Shown here: piece by piece, positions 7,253 to 14,459 of the stretch
How positions within the stretch are numbered: position 1 is the stretch's first letter
Layout: each line of letters begins with the position of its first letter
Virus record (IMG/VR): IMGVR_UViG_3300017989_000514
Span: 1-20,452 of that record
Direction: 5' to 3' (one strand)
Length of the DNA: 20,452 nt
Source: a virus
Notes under the pieces: generated by a model
The model's input: only the letters and a program-made list of their open reading frames with translations
What the model was told of the DNA's origin: nothing
The model's database searches: none
Translations under genes and position numbers: made by a program

Positions 7253-8800
7253 ATGAATTTGACGGAAATGTTGAAAAGTTGGCTCGTCAAGAATTGTGGT
7301 GTTGCGAAAGACGCCACAGATGACGAGTTTCGTAAAGCGGCCGCCGCGGCACTTGTCAAAGGCACGTTGACGCCGGCCAAAATGGAAAAGCTCACCATCG
7401 AAGAGGGTGACGAGAAGGCCGTCGAAACGCTCGGCCATCTTGCCAAATCGATCGATTCGCTGACTTCCCAGATGGAAGATGGCGAACTAGAGAAGTCGGC
7501 CGAACCGGACACGAAACAAGTCGGTTCTCGTCGGTTCTCGAAAATGGTGTCCTCTATGGGTGGAACTCCGGTGGAAATCGATGGCAAGTCCGTCGACATC
7601 CGTGTCAAGGAAGCGGCCGAGCAATACGACACGACTCGCAAGTCTCTGTCGTATCCGGAAACGACCAAGAACGGAGCACCTCACCCGCTCGCCGGCCAAC
7701 GCGTGAAAGACGCCGGCCGAACGATCGATGCTCCCAGTGAGCAGGACAAGGCGCTTGCTGGTGCTTGGGCGAAGTTCCAGATTCGCACGGCCCAGCAAGG
7801 TGGAATTGCCGAGCGTGGTTTCGCTATGCTGACGGATCACGAAAAGTCGCTCCTGTTCTATATGGCGGACAACAGCGATTTCGATGCCAGTATGAACGGC
7901 AAGTCCCGAACCCGCAAGGGCTACGCTGGCGGTATGAAAGCCCTGATCGACGACTCGACCTCGGGTGGTATTGAAGCCGCTCCCATCGTGTTCGACGACA
8001 TGGTCATCCAAACTCCACTCCTACACGGTGAGCTTTATCCGCTGGTGAACGTGGTTCCGCTGGAACGTGGTCGACGGGTCGAAGGTGTTTCCACAGGCAC
8101 AGTCACGGCCTCGTGGGGTGGTGTGGACGACACGGCGATTGATCTGTTCAATACGGCGAGTTATGTCTCGGCGTTTGATACGACGGTCTTCCGCTGGGAA
8201 GGCGCCATCCGCATCGGCTTGGACTTCCTCGATGATTCGCCGATTGATTTCGGTGCCCACATCACTGCTCAATACGGTGAGCGGATGCTCGAAGATTTGG
8301 ACGACGTCATTGCGGCCGGCAACGGCACGACGCAGCCCGAGGGTATCATCAACAAGTCCGGGACGACCTCGGTCAACTTTGGTTCGACAACCAGCATCGG
8401 CAATTATGAATCCTTGCGGTTCGGCGTTGCCAAAGCGGAGCATCGACCCGACGTTGCCAAGACTGCGGTCTTCATCGGGAATGAAACCTCGTATCAACGG
8501 GCGCGTGCGTTACCCGTTGGCTCCTCGGATGCTCGGCGACTGTTCGGCATGGATTATGATGGATACTCCATCATGGAACGGCCGTACAAAATCAATGAGA
8601 CGCTTGCGAATACGCAGATCATGTATGCCATTCTTGCCCGATACCGAATGTATCGCCGCAAGGGCATCGACATCCGAACCACGACCGAGGGCGACACCCT
8701 CGTGCGACGGAACGAGATGATGATTGTCGCCATGGCTCGCTACGGTGGCCAGCTTGAGCGTGGAGCGTGTGCCGCGGTTACGACTTCGGCGCCTAGCTAA
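7253..8800 (+). CDS. major capsid protein, HK97 fold
   Basis: Start ATG 7253 is preferred to in-frame ATG 7199, since GGAG (7243-7246) lies 6 bases before it and the 7199 start would lie inside a hairpin. This gives 515 residues. The N-terminal 190 or so are charged and helical, like a cleavable delta (scaffold) domain. The capsid fold follows: GGIEAAPIVFDDMVIQ, the spine helix with WEGAIRIGLDFLDDSPIDFG, ITAQYGERMLEDLDDVIAAG and NGTTQPEGIINKSGT, and the P-domain end (MYRRKGIDIRTTTEGDTLVR ... MMIVAMARYGGQL). The 'LDDSPxD ... D-x-x-x-A-x-G-N-G-T-x-x-P-x-G-I' block is diagnostic. Codons end in C or G more often than in the neighbours, as expected for the most expressed virion gene. Confidence 0.93.
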   Translation: MNLTEMLKSWLVKNCGVAKDATDDEFRKAAAAALVKGTLTPAKMEKLTIEEGDEKAVETLGHLAKSIDSLTSQMEDGELEKSAEPDTKQVGSRRFSKMVSSMGGTPVEIDGKSVDIRVKEAAEQYDTTRKSLSYPETTKNGAPHPLAGQRVKDAGRTIDAPSEQDKALAGAWAKFQIRTAQQGGIAERGFAMLTDHEKSLLFYMADNSDFDASMNGKSRTRKGYAGGMKALIDDSTSGGIEAAPIVFDDMVIQTPLLHGELYPLVNVVPLERGRRVEGVSTGTVTASWGGVDDTAIDLFNTASYVSAFDTTVFRWEGAIRIGLDFLDDSPIDFGAHITAQYGERMLEDLDDVIAAGNGTTQPEGIINKSGTTSVNFGSTTSIGNYESLRFGVAKAEHRPDVAKTAVFIGNETSYQRARALPVGSSDARRLFGMDYDGYSIMERPYKINETLANTQIMYAILARYRMYRRKGIDIRTTTEGDTLVRRNEMMIVAMARYGGQLERGACAAVTTSAPS

Positions 8801-8830
8801 CCAACAAGAACGGGAAACCTCGTTGCAGCG

Positions 8831-8880
8831 CCTCGTCGTCGATTTTTGTTCTTCGTCGGCGGCGAGGTGTTTATTTTTTA
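8831..8880 (+). terminator. rho-independent terminator after the capsid gene
   Basis: A 12-pair stem joins 8831-8842 (CCTCGTCGTCGA) and 8856-8867 (TCGGCGGCGAGG), with two G-U pairs and a 13-base loop. A T-rich tract (8868-8879, ending in TTTTTT) follows. Stem and T tract lie within 70 bases of the capsid stop. Confidence 0.8.
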
Positions 8881-8919
8881 ATATAGAAGAACTGCCAGCA
8901 ACGCAATGAGGAAAGAAAC

Positions 8920-9498
8920 ATGTCTTTGCCATTTACAATCGAAGCGGATCATCCACGAAATTCGGATTTGTTGATTCAAAGCATTCCCAATTGCCGGCTC
9001 CGTTCGGCCATCGCCTCGGCGAAGGGAACCATCGTCAACATGCAAGATCCGGACAATATTCCGGTTATCCCAAAAGACCAATCCCGGCACCTCGGCAGCT
9101 TGCCGTTAATTCCCGGGATGCGTTTGTCTGTAAACCCCAAGAAAAAAACGTACACAATCTCCGACCCTCTGCACGAAGATGAAAAACTGTGCAAGCAAAT
9201 TGAACGAGCTTTGGAGTCGGACGATCGCCCTGTTCGGATGAGCAGTGTTCGAGGTGTTCCTCCAATGGAAGGAACATTGGACGAACACAGAATGAAGACT
9301 TTGATTCGTGAGCTTTTCCACATCGTGAAAACAGGAGAAGCCCGAGTTGTTAAGGGCAATTTGCCCGACATTCAAAGCATTGATGAATTGCCGGGAAAGT
9401 TTCTGTTGAATCCCGGTTCCCGAGTTCATAACAATCAACCGCAATTCGAAGAAGATTTGCCCGATTACATCAACAATCTGTCTCGGACAGGAGGCTAG
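8920..9498 (+). CDS. hypothetical phage protein after the capsid gene, 192 aa
   Basis: GAGGAAAG lies 6 bases before the ATG. The protein is mixed alpha/beta with several Pro-rich turns. Recognisable-looking parts are SLPLIPGMRLSVNPKKKTY (about 60-78), a helix near 120-138 (KTLIRELFHIVK), and a C-terminal FLLNPGSRVHNNQPQFEED segment before the DYINNLSRTGG end. I do not know the family. It occupies the slot where the head-tail connector normally stands, between capsid and gp10-like neck genes, so a connector or stopper role is possible by place only. Its stop is 2 bases before the next start. Confidence 0.7.
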   Translation: MSLPFTIEADHPRNSDLLIQSIPNCRLRSAIASAKGTIVNMQDPDNIPVIPKDQSRHLGSLPLIPGMRLSVNPKKKTYTISDPLHEDEKLCKQIERALESDDRPVRMSSVRGVPPMEGTLDEHRMKTLIRELFHIVKTGEARVVKGNLPDIQSIDELPGKFLLNPGSRVHNNQPQFEEDLPDYINNLSRTGG

Positions 9499-9500
9499 CG

Positions 9501-9968
9501 ATGCCCGCAATTGTGCCCCCTGCCTCCTCTGGAGTTCAATCAGCTAGAGAACGGCGGGAAACTAATGACGCCGTTATTGAAATCCAATGGCAAACGGCGC
9601 AAGTCCAAGACTCATTGGGACAGGACATGCAGCGGCGGTTATTGGTTGCCGCCGCTCTTGTTCAGTCCGCAGTGGTGAAAAATATCTCTGATCCCGTCAC
9701 GAAGGGGACAGGACCAAGAGGCGGTCAAGTTATTATGAATCGTTCGGTCGAAGGGGAATATCCAAAGGCGGACACGACAAATTTGATGAAACAGATTATT
9801 CATGGCGTGGATAAGAATGAACGTGGAGAAGTCGTGGGATTCGTAGGAACGACCGTTCACTATGGATTAATCCTTGAAACACGTATGGGACGCTTGATGC
9901 TGGCTTCCACGTTAGCAGAGAAAGCATCCGAGGTTCGAGCCATCCTAACGAAGCCGGTGAAGAAATGA
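9501..9968 (+). CDS. HK97 gp10-like neck / head-tail joining protein
   Basis: The 155-residue protein has the gp10-type arrangement: an N-terminal helix (MQRRLLVAAALVQSAVVKNI), a G-rich basic stretch (TKGTGPRGGQV), then VVGFVGTTVHYGLILE (about 110-125), matching the family's 'G-x-V-G-[ST]-x-V-x-Y-x-x-x-x-E' signature, followed by an amphipathic helix (RLMLASTLAEKASEV). Such proteins sit at the neck or tail end and are needed to join head and tail. AGGAGG upstream supports the start. The stop overlaps the next gene's ATG (ATGA). Confidence 0.75.
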   Translation: MPAIVPPASSGVQSARERRETNDAVIEIQWQTAQVQDSLGQDMQRRLLVAAALVQSAVVKNISDPVTKGTGPRGGQVIMNRSVEGEYPKADTTNLMKQIIHGVDKNERGEVVGFVGTTVHYGLILETRMGRLMLASTLAEKASEVRAILTKPVKK

Positions 9969-10441
9969 TTGGAACAGCTGATTTGATAACCGCTATCGTG
10001 GCAGCTTGGAATGCCAGCGGACTCAATGACGAATTCCATGTATTTGGTGGAGCGGAGGTGGTGTTATATGACGCCGAGGCCGAACCGGGGCAATCATATC
10101 CTTATTGTGTGATGGAGCCACTGGGGACCGCCCCAGTGGTGACAACACGCATGTCCGGGCGCCGCGAGACAAGAGGAACGCCGCTGACGTTTGTCGTCGT
10201 GGCCAAAGAATTGGAGAACGATTCAAGAACGGGTAAAGAATTAGCCGCAACATTAGCGGAAGAAGTCATGAAAGTGTTCGGTGGACATCCCGAGGTGCCG
10301 CCATCTGCAACGATCACACTGAGTCATGGAAATCACCTAATTACTCAATACCAGAATGATTACGGAATGCGTACTATGGACGATGGAGTTTATGAATGGT
10401 ATGTCCTTTATAATTTCGTCACAGACGTTCCCGTAGCATAA
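9965..10441 (+). CDS. tail terminator / tail completion protein-like
   Basis: 158 residues, in the usual place between the neck gene and the tail tube. The N-terminal helix (MIGTADLITAIVAAW), the YPYCVMEPLG strand after the 'A-E-x-G-x-x-Y-P' turn, the repeated strands (PLTFVVVAKELEN), the second helix (GKELAATLAEEVMKVFGG), and the final strand pair agree with tail terminator proteins (gpU / DUF3168-like alpha-beta fold). They cap the finished tail tube and let it dock onto the head. The identification is by layout and context; no search was run. The start overlaps the previous stop, so it is coupled. Confidence 0.65.
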   Translation: MIGTADLITAIVAAWNASGLNDEFHVFGGAEVVLYDAEAEPGQSYPYCVMEPLGTAPVVTTRMSGRRETRGTPLTFVVVAKELENDSRTGKELAATLAEEVMKVFGGHPEVPPSATITLSHGNHLITQYQNDYGMRTMDDGVYEWYVLYNFVTDVPVA

Positions 10442-10453
10442 AGGAGGTTATCG

Positions 10454-11089
10454 ATGAGTGATCGCAGCACGTCGGGAGCAAGGATCAATTGGAAATTATC
10501 CGGGGTCTTCCGTAATACATTGACGGATACCACGATCCCGCAGGTGTCCCAACCAGATGCCGCTTATAATATCAGTCTGACTGATGGTGTGCAAGCCAGC
10601 CAAGCCAATCGAGTTTGGCAGAGCAAGAGCCGAGAATTATCCAGCGGAGCCAATGAGGTGCTCGACCTCTACGATATGGGCTCGATAGATATTGGTGGTG
10701 GTGCTGGAGCGGACGCCCTCGGGCAACCCGTTGATTTTGAAGAAATCGTGGCCATCTTAATCACGAATGATAATGGGATTGCTGCCGATGGTCAACTGGA
10801 AATTGAACCGGACGCTACGGCGGGTTGGACACCCATTGGAATTCACACAGCCGCTACGGGCGGCGCCTTACGTGGCCAAGGCTGCTTGGCAAAAGCCCAA
10901 CCGGCCGAAGCCGCATTTGATGTAGAAGATGCCGTTAGCCATCGAATCAAGATAACGGCGAACGGTGGGGATATCACTTACAGTATATTCATCTTCGCCC
11001 GTAACGATGACGATGATTCCAGTTCATCCAGTTCATCCAGTTCTAATAGTTCTTCCAGTTCTCAATCGAGTAGCTCTTCCTCAACATAA
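10454..11089 (+). CDS. virion structural protein with polyserine tail, 211 aa
   Basis: A full AAGGAGG six bases before the ATG predicts strong translation. Residues 1-184 form a beta-rich domain of a phage structural family that I know by pattern (KLSGVFRNTLTD ... VWQSKSRELSSGANEVLDL ... VDFEEIVAILITNDNG ... AVSHRIKITANGGDITYSI). It is often found beside tail genes and has no precise assigned role. After NDDDD (184-188), residues 189-211 are 20 serines in 23, with Asn and Gln as breaks and a closing Thr, the same design as the tail of the protein at 4559-5029. The two globular domains do not look alike, so the tail, not the whole gene, is shared. It is followed by the tail tube gene. Confidence 0.75.
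   Translation: MSDRSTSGARINWKLSGVFRNTLTDTTIPQVSQPDAAYNISLTDGVQASQANRVWQSKSRELSSGANEVLDLYDMGSIDIGGGAGADALGQPVDFEEIVAILITNDNGIAADGQLEIEPDATAGWTPIGIHTAATGGALRGQGCLAKAQPAEAAFDVEDAVSHRIKITANGGDITYSIFIFARNDDDDSSSSSSSSSNSSSSSQSSSSSST
11018..11086 (+). repeat. serine-codon tract (polyserine tail 2)
   Basis: 23 codons, 20 of them serine, in runs of 9, 5 and 6. The first nine codons repeat TCC AGT TCA nearly exactly three times; the rest is mixed. It ends ...SSSST-stop, as tail 1 does. Confidence 0.9.
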
Positions 11090-11103
11090 GGAGATGATTG
11101 AAA

Positions 11104-11505
11104 ATGACATCTGAAAACACATTGACGGGCCGAAATGGCCATGTGACAGTAGGCGGCACTGAGGTCGCCCGAATCACTATTTGGAGCGTAAATCCGACAC
11201 TCTCATCGACGAATGAATGGGGTGATTCGGATTCCGCTGGTTACACGAATCGTTCGGCCGGCCGTAGGGATTGCACTTTCGACTGCGAGGGAAAGTATGA
11301 TTCCACGAATGAGGTCTTTGACCTCTTTGTCCCTGGGGACACTGCCGCGGTCCGTCTTTATATTGACGAGACGTCTCTATATTGGGATTTTCCTCGTGCT
11401 CTTTGCATGGATTTCAATCTGAATATCAACGTCGACACGGAAGAAGTGGTTGGTTGGACGTCAAGCTGGGGAGCGGATGGCGTGTATACGAGACCAGGGG
11501 TTTAA
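11104..11505 (+). CDS. major tail protein (tail tube subunit)-like
   Basis: A 133-residue beta-rich protein. It opens TLTGRNGHVTVGGTEVARIT, an entry typical of short tail tube proteins, and goes on with W-x-x-N-P-T-L, the D-C-T-F-D-C-E-G-K-Y-D strand (about 58-68), DTAAVRLYIDETS, and an FNLNINVDTEEVVGWTSSWG ending. This 'strand, D-G-T, then E-x-x-G-W-x-S' ending is characteristic of the tube family. The frame also has TTG 11098; I chose ATG 11104, 10 bases after AAGGAG. Subunits stack as hexamer rings around the tape measure. A GC-rich hairpin follows. Confidence 0.75.
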   Translation: MTSENTLTGRNGHVTVGGTEVARITIWSVNPTLSSTNEWGDSDSAGYTNRSAGRRDCTFDCEGKYDSTNEVFDLFVPGDTAAVRLYIDETSLYWDFPRALCMDFNLNINVDTEEVVGWTSSWGADGVYTRPGV

Positions 11506-11512
11506 TTTTGAA

Positions 11513-11560
11513 GCCCGCCCCTATGGATTTGCAATTTCCTGGGCGGGCATATTCTTTATT
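11513..11560 (+). terminator. GC-rich hairpin terminator after the tail tube gene
   Basis: GCCCGCCC (11513-11520) and GGGCGGGC (11541-11548) form a perfect 8-pair all-GC stem with a 20-base loop that can pair further (GGA with TCC). T-rich ATATTCTTTATTGT follows. The T run is broken, so it may stop RNA only partly. It starts 8 bases after the stop codon and ends before the chaperone's binding site. Confidence 0.65.
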
Positions 11561-11576
11561 GTAACGAGGTGGCACA

Positions 11577-12215
11577 ATGTCAGAGTCAGTAGCAAGAGCA
11601 GTTGGAGCAGAAGGGGATATTCAAACCACAATCGCCGGCAAGGTATGCACCGTGCGGGCGCTTGGGATTCGAGAACTGGCAGAGGTGGAACGAATCTGCC
11701 TCCGTCAATATCGCCGAAGTTTTATGGAGGCCCATTCGGAGAACATGGACTTTCTTCCTCCGGATCAAGCCCAAGCCATCATCGAAAAGAAGCTGGAACA
11801 GTGCGCTCAATGGGATATTGACGATCTCCCTTCGAAATTTGCTTATGATCCAAGCAGAATTTTGATCGGGTCAGACCTTCTTTCTTTGGTTGAGGGGTTC
11901 TTCGGCGAACAAGATAAGAACGACGAAGAAAAAATGCAGCGGTTGGTTGCTACTATGTTGGATCAAGGTGTATTATCCGACGACGTTTATAAAGACGTCA
12001 CTGGATTTTCCCCTGTGAAGCAGAAAGTGCCATACGTTAATTGGTGGATCACTGGGGCGTTCGAGGGTATGATCGTTTTCGTCTGGACGGCTTTCAAGCA
12101 CAATGGAGTCACCCGAGAAGAAGTGGCAGGGGAATTGGGAAGCAACCCTATGCTGCTTTCTGAATTAGCTCGGGAGATCGAAAGACTGTCGGCGCCACAA
12201 ACAAAAAATGGATAG
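11577..12215 (+). CDS. tail assembly chaperone G (zero-frame product)
   Basis: 212 residues, mostly alpha-helical, in the fixed place between tail tube and tape measure. The start (MSESVARAVGAEGDIQTTI, then an AGKVCTVRALGIRELAEVE segment) and the small acidic helical body fit the gpG class of siphovirus chaperones, which keep the tape measure soluble and load tube subunits on it. The class is poorly conserved in sequence, so the call rests on place and on the frameshift signal at its end: the last codons read ACA AAA AAT GGA TAG, and the -1 frame is open past the stop. Confidence 0.78.
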   Translation: MSESVARAVGAEGDIQTTIAGKVCTVRALGIRELAEVERICLRQYRRSFMEAHSENMDFLPPDQAQAIIEKKLEQCAQWDIDDLPSKFAYDPSRILIGSDLLSLVEGFFGEQDKNDEEKMQRLVATMLDQGVLSDDVYKDVTGFSPVKQKVPYVNWWITGAFEGMIVFVWTAFKHNGVTREEVAGELGSNPMLLSELAREIERLSAPQTKNG

Positions 12216-12249
12216 GAACCGCTGCTTCAAAGCGTCGGGTCAGCGGTTC
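12203..12249 (+). promoter_or_regulatory. programmed -1 ribosomal frameshift site with stem-loop
   Basis: The slippery heptamer A AAA AAT (12203-12209) lies in the zero frame, two codons before the G stop. After a 6-base spacer holding the TAG (12210-12215), GAACCGCTG (12216-12224) pairs perfectly with CAGCGGTTC (12241-12249), with a 16-base loop. The -1 frame is open from 12164 to 12640. The loop's GCGTC (12232-12236) could pair with GACGC (12266-12270), giving a possible pseudoknot. Sites of this kind in the same gene pair are known in lambda and many siphophages. Confidence 0.88.
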
Positions 12250-12640
12250 AAAAGACGATAATGAGACGCAGCCGATTGCCGGCTTATTGTGTGGCATTAC
12301 AACATGGCATGTCCGAGTCCTTTGCGAAAATCCATTCGAAGGGGGCAAGGGCTATACGCCTAAGCAAGTCGGGGATATGACGATCGACCAGATCCTCATG
12401 CTGTTATGCGAGAAGGAAATCCTACAAAATAGGAAGAAGAAAGTCTCTGCTTTAGAGGCATCCCAATTAATACCAGACGCTGACGGGACCATTAAAGGCC
12501 GTGCTGCCGATGGTACACCCATTCGAGGACGTATTCGGGGCAAGAGTGTTGTTCAGGAGTTGAGAGAAAAGATGGCCGCCGAAGAGGCGAAAAAGGCTCC
12601 GAATAAATCAGGCAGAAGGAGACGCCGTCGTGGGAATTGA
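12209..12640 (+). CDS. tail assembly chaperone T part, made as G-T fusion by -1 frameshift
   Basis: After the slip, reading continues at TGG 12209 and ends at the TGA at 12638-12640. This gives a G-T fusion of about 354 residues (211 from G plus 143). The T part has FEGGKGYTPKQVGDMTIDQI, then a helix (LMLLCEKEILQ), a basic stretch and an Arg-rich end (SGRRRRRRGN). In known systems the fusion is a minor product, a few percent of G, and its T domain contacts the tail tube. The only alternative start in the frame is TTG 12287, which has no good binding site, supporting the frameshift reading. The end overlaps the tape measure start. Confidence 0.85.
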   Translation, partial: WIGTAASKRRVSGSKDDNETQPIAGLLCGITTWHVRVLCENPFEGGKGYTPKQVGDMTIDQILMLLCEKEILQNRKKKVSALEASQLIPDADGTIKGRAADGTPIRGRIRGKSVVQELREKMAAEEAKKAPNKSGRRRRRRGN

Positions 12641-14447
12641 ACTTGCTCAAGCATACGTATCTATCAAAGGCGACGCCAGTGGATTTAAGAAGAGCGTGGA
12701 TAAGCAGAAGCCCGCTGTTCAAAAATCTATTGGCGATTTAGCTTCTAGTCTGAAAGGCATTCTTGCCGGTGTCGGTGCCGCATTCAGTATTGGTGCCATG
12801 CTCGGCAACATGAAAGAATCTATCGGCCTAGCTGAGATTCAGATAAATGCTGAGCAGCGTCTCACGAGTGCCATCAAAGCCCGCGGCGCCGCAGCTGGTG
12901 TGACAGCGAAGGAGATGATTGCATGGGCAAGTCAGCTTCAATCAGTAACGACCTTCGGTGATGAAGAAACAATAGCCGCCGCTTCAAGACTAATGGCATT
13001 CCAATCACAGACAGGAGACACACTCAAGCGAACCATGAAGGCTGCCATGGATTTATCTGCTGGCGGCTTCGGTCCACTTAAAAACATGTCTCTTCTATTG
13101 GCGAAATCTCTCGAAGACCCGATTGTCGGCATGACTGCCTTGAATAAAGCTGGTGTCGTTTTCAACGATACAGAGAAAAAGAGAATCCGGCAATTAGTTG
13201 AATCCAATCAATTGGGACAAGCCCAAGACATGATTCTAGCCCAAGCGGAAGCTAAAATGAAGGGTGTCGCGGAAGCCATGGCGGACACTCCTGTCGGTCG
13301 ATTGCAGCAAGCTCAAAACACACTCGGTGATATAAAAGAGGAAGCTGGCAAATTACTCATTCCTCTAGCAACGGGATTCACTCAATTAAAGATTGCCGCC
13401 CAGAAATCAATGAACACTATCTATTCTGTAATTGCTCCTGTTATTACAGCAGTCATGGAATTTAATGAGAGAACAGATGGTTCGATTACTTTGTTGGCGA
13501 GCGTAACACTGGGCATCTATGCTCTTGGAGCGGCGGTCAAATTCTTACGTAGTGGCATGATAAAATTGGCCGTTGTCAATGCCATAGCGTTTGCTCCCTT
13601 CTTCCTCATTGCTGCCGTTGTTGCCGGCATAGTATTGCTCGTTCGAAAAATATGGAGTATGGAGAAAGTCCAGAAAACCGTTGCCAACATATCGAAGAAG
13701 CTTGGTTACATCTGGCAAAATCTAAAAGAAGTTGGCATGGCATTGTGGAATGCCTTCCTGTCGGCCGCCAAATCCGTTGCCAATTTTATAGGAGACGTCC
13801 TCGGGGTGGACATGGCCGATCTTGGCGACAGTTTTGCTGAAATTGTCACAGGGATGGTTGACAGGTTCGCCGATTTTGTCTTAGAACTTACAGATTATAT
13901 GGTGGTCATTGCTGAGAATTGGGATCTGGTCTGGGGTAACATGGGGAAAATCATGCAACTCGCCCTTGATGAAATGTCCAATGGTTATTTAGACTGGATA
14001 GATGAAGCCCAAATTCGATTGGCAGAATTCTTCGCTTACGTAGCTGGTTATGAAACGGAAGACATCCGAGCGGATCATGATGCGGAAGCTCGAAAGGCAA
14101 AGGCTGAAGCAGAAGCCATTCTTCGACAATTGAAGGCGGCCGTAGAAGAACGCCGTAGGCAGCGTGAACAGGATGAAAAGGACAAAGACAAAGGACCAGA
14201 AGACAAGCCACCAGAAGCACCAGAACCGCCGGCAGTCCAAGCCGTAGTCGTGAAGGCGATTATCGATGATAAGCGATTAGGATTCGCTGACTTGGGAAGA
14301 AAAATGCAAGAGGCAATGCTCGATGCGGAACAAGATAAACGACAAGCCGAGATCGTTCGTTTGTTGGCAAATCAGTTACGAGCACAAGAGAGAATAGCAG
14401 ACGCAATGGAGAACCAAGAAATTGACGATCCTCCATTCTTAGTATAG
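12630..14447 (+). CDS. tape measure protein
   Basis: 605 residues starting at GTG, with AAGGAG 8 bases upstream and an 11-base overlap with the T gene. The N-terminus (GIELAQAYVSIKGDASGFKK) is the usual tape measure opening, followed by helices (SQLQSVTTFGDEETIAAASR, then the LMAFQSQTGDTLKRTMKAAM and GGFGPLKNMSLLLAKSL region, 120-165) that match phage tail tape measure domains. Two hydrophobic segments follow (about 284-304 and 311-338), of the kind that enter the host membrane during DNA ejection. The C-terminal third is helical, with a charged Pro-rich linker near 510-540. Length sets tail length; at roughly 0.15 nm per residue this would be a tail near 90 nm (estimate). No peptidase domain is seen. 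Confidence 0.9.
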   Translation: MGIELAQAYVSIKGDASGFKKSVDKQKPAVQKSIGDLASSLKGILAGVGAAFSIGAMLGNMKESIGLAEIQINAEQRLTSAIKARGAAAGVTAKEMIAWASQLQSVTTFGDEETIAAASRLMAFQSQTGDTLKRTMKAAMDLSAGGFGPLKNMSLLLAKSLEDPIVGMTALNKAGVVFNDTEKKRIRQLVESNQLGQAQDMILAQAEAKMKGVAEAMADTPVGRLQQAQNTLGDIKEEAGKLLIPLATGFTQLKIAAQKSMNTIYSVIAPVITAVMEFNERTDGSITLLASVTLGIYALGAAVKFLRSGMIKLAVVNAIAFAPFFLIAAVVAGIVLLVRKIWSMEKVQKTVANISKKLGYIWQNLKEVGMALWNAFLSAAKSVANFIGDVLGVDMADLGDSFAEIVTGMVDRFADFVLELTDYMVVIAENWDLVWGNMGKIMQLALDEMSNGYLDWIDEAQIRLAEFFAYVAGYETEDIRADHDAEARKAKAEAEAILRQLKAAVEERRRQREQDEKDKDKGPEDKPPEAPEPPAVQAVVVKAIIDDKRLGFADLGRKMQEAMLDAEQDKRQAEIVRLLANQLRAQERIADAMENQEIDDPPFLV

Positions 14448-14459
14448 AAAGCAATACAG

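Noticed and set aside
8067-8720. 217-codon + strand frame inside the capsid gene
   Set aside because: It is Arg/Ser-rich, lies in another frame of a clear capsid gene with GC-rich third positions, and has no start signal.
12287-12640. Independent chaperone T gene from TTG 12287
   Set aside because: There is no ribosome binding site, while a full frameshift signal sits upstream with the -1 frame open.
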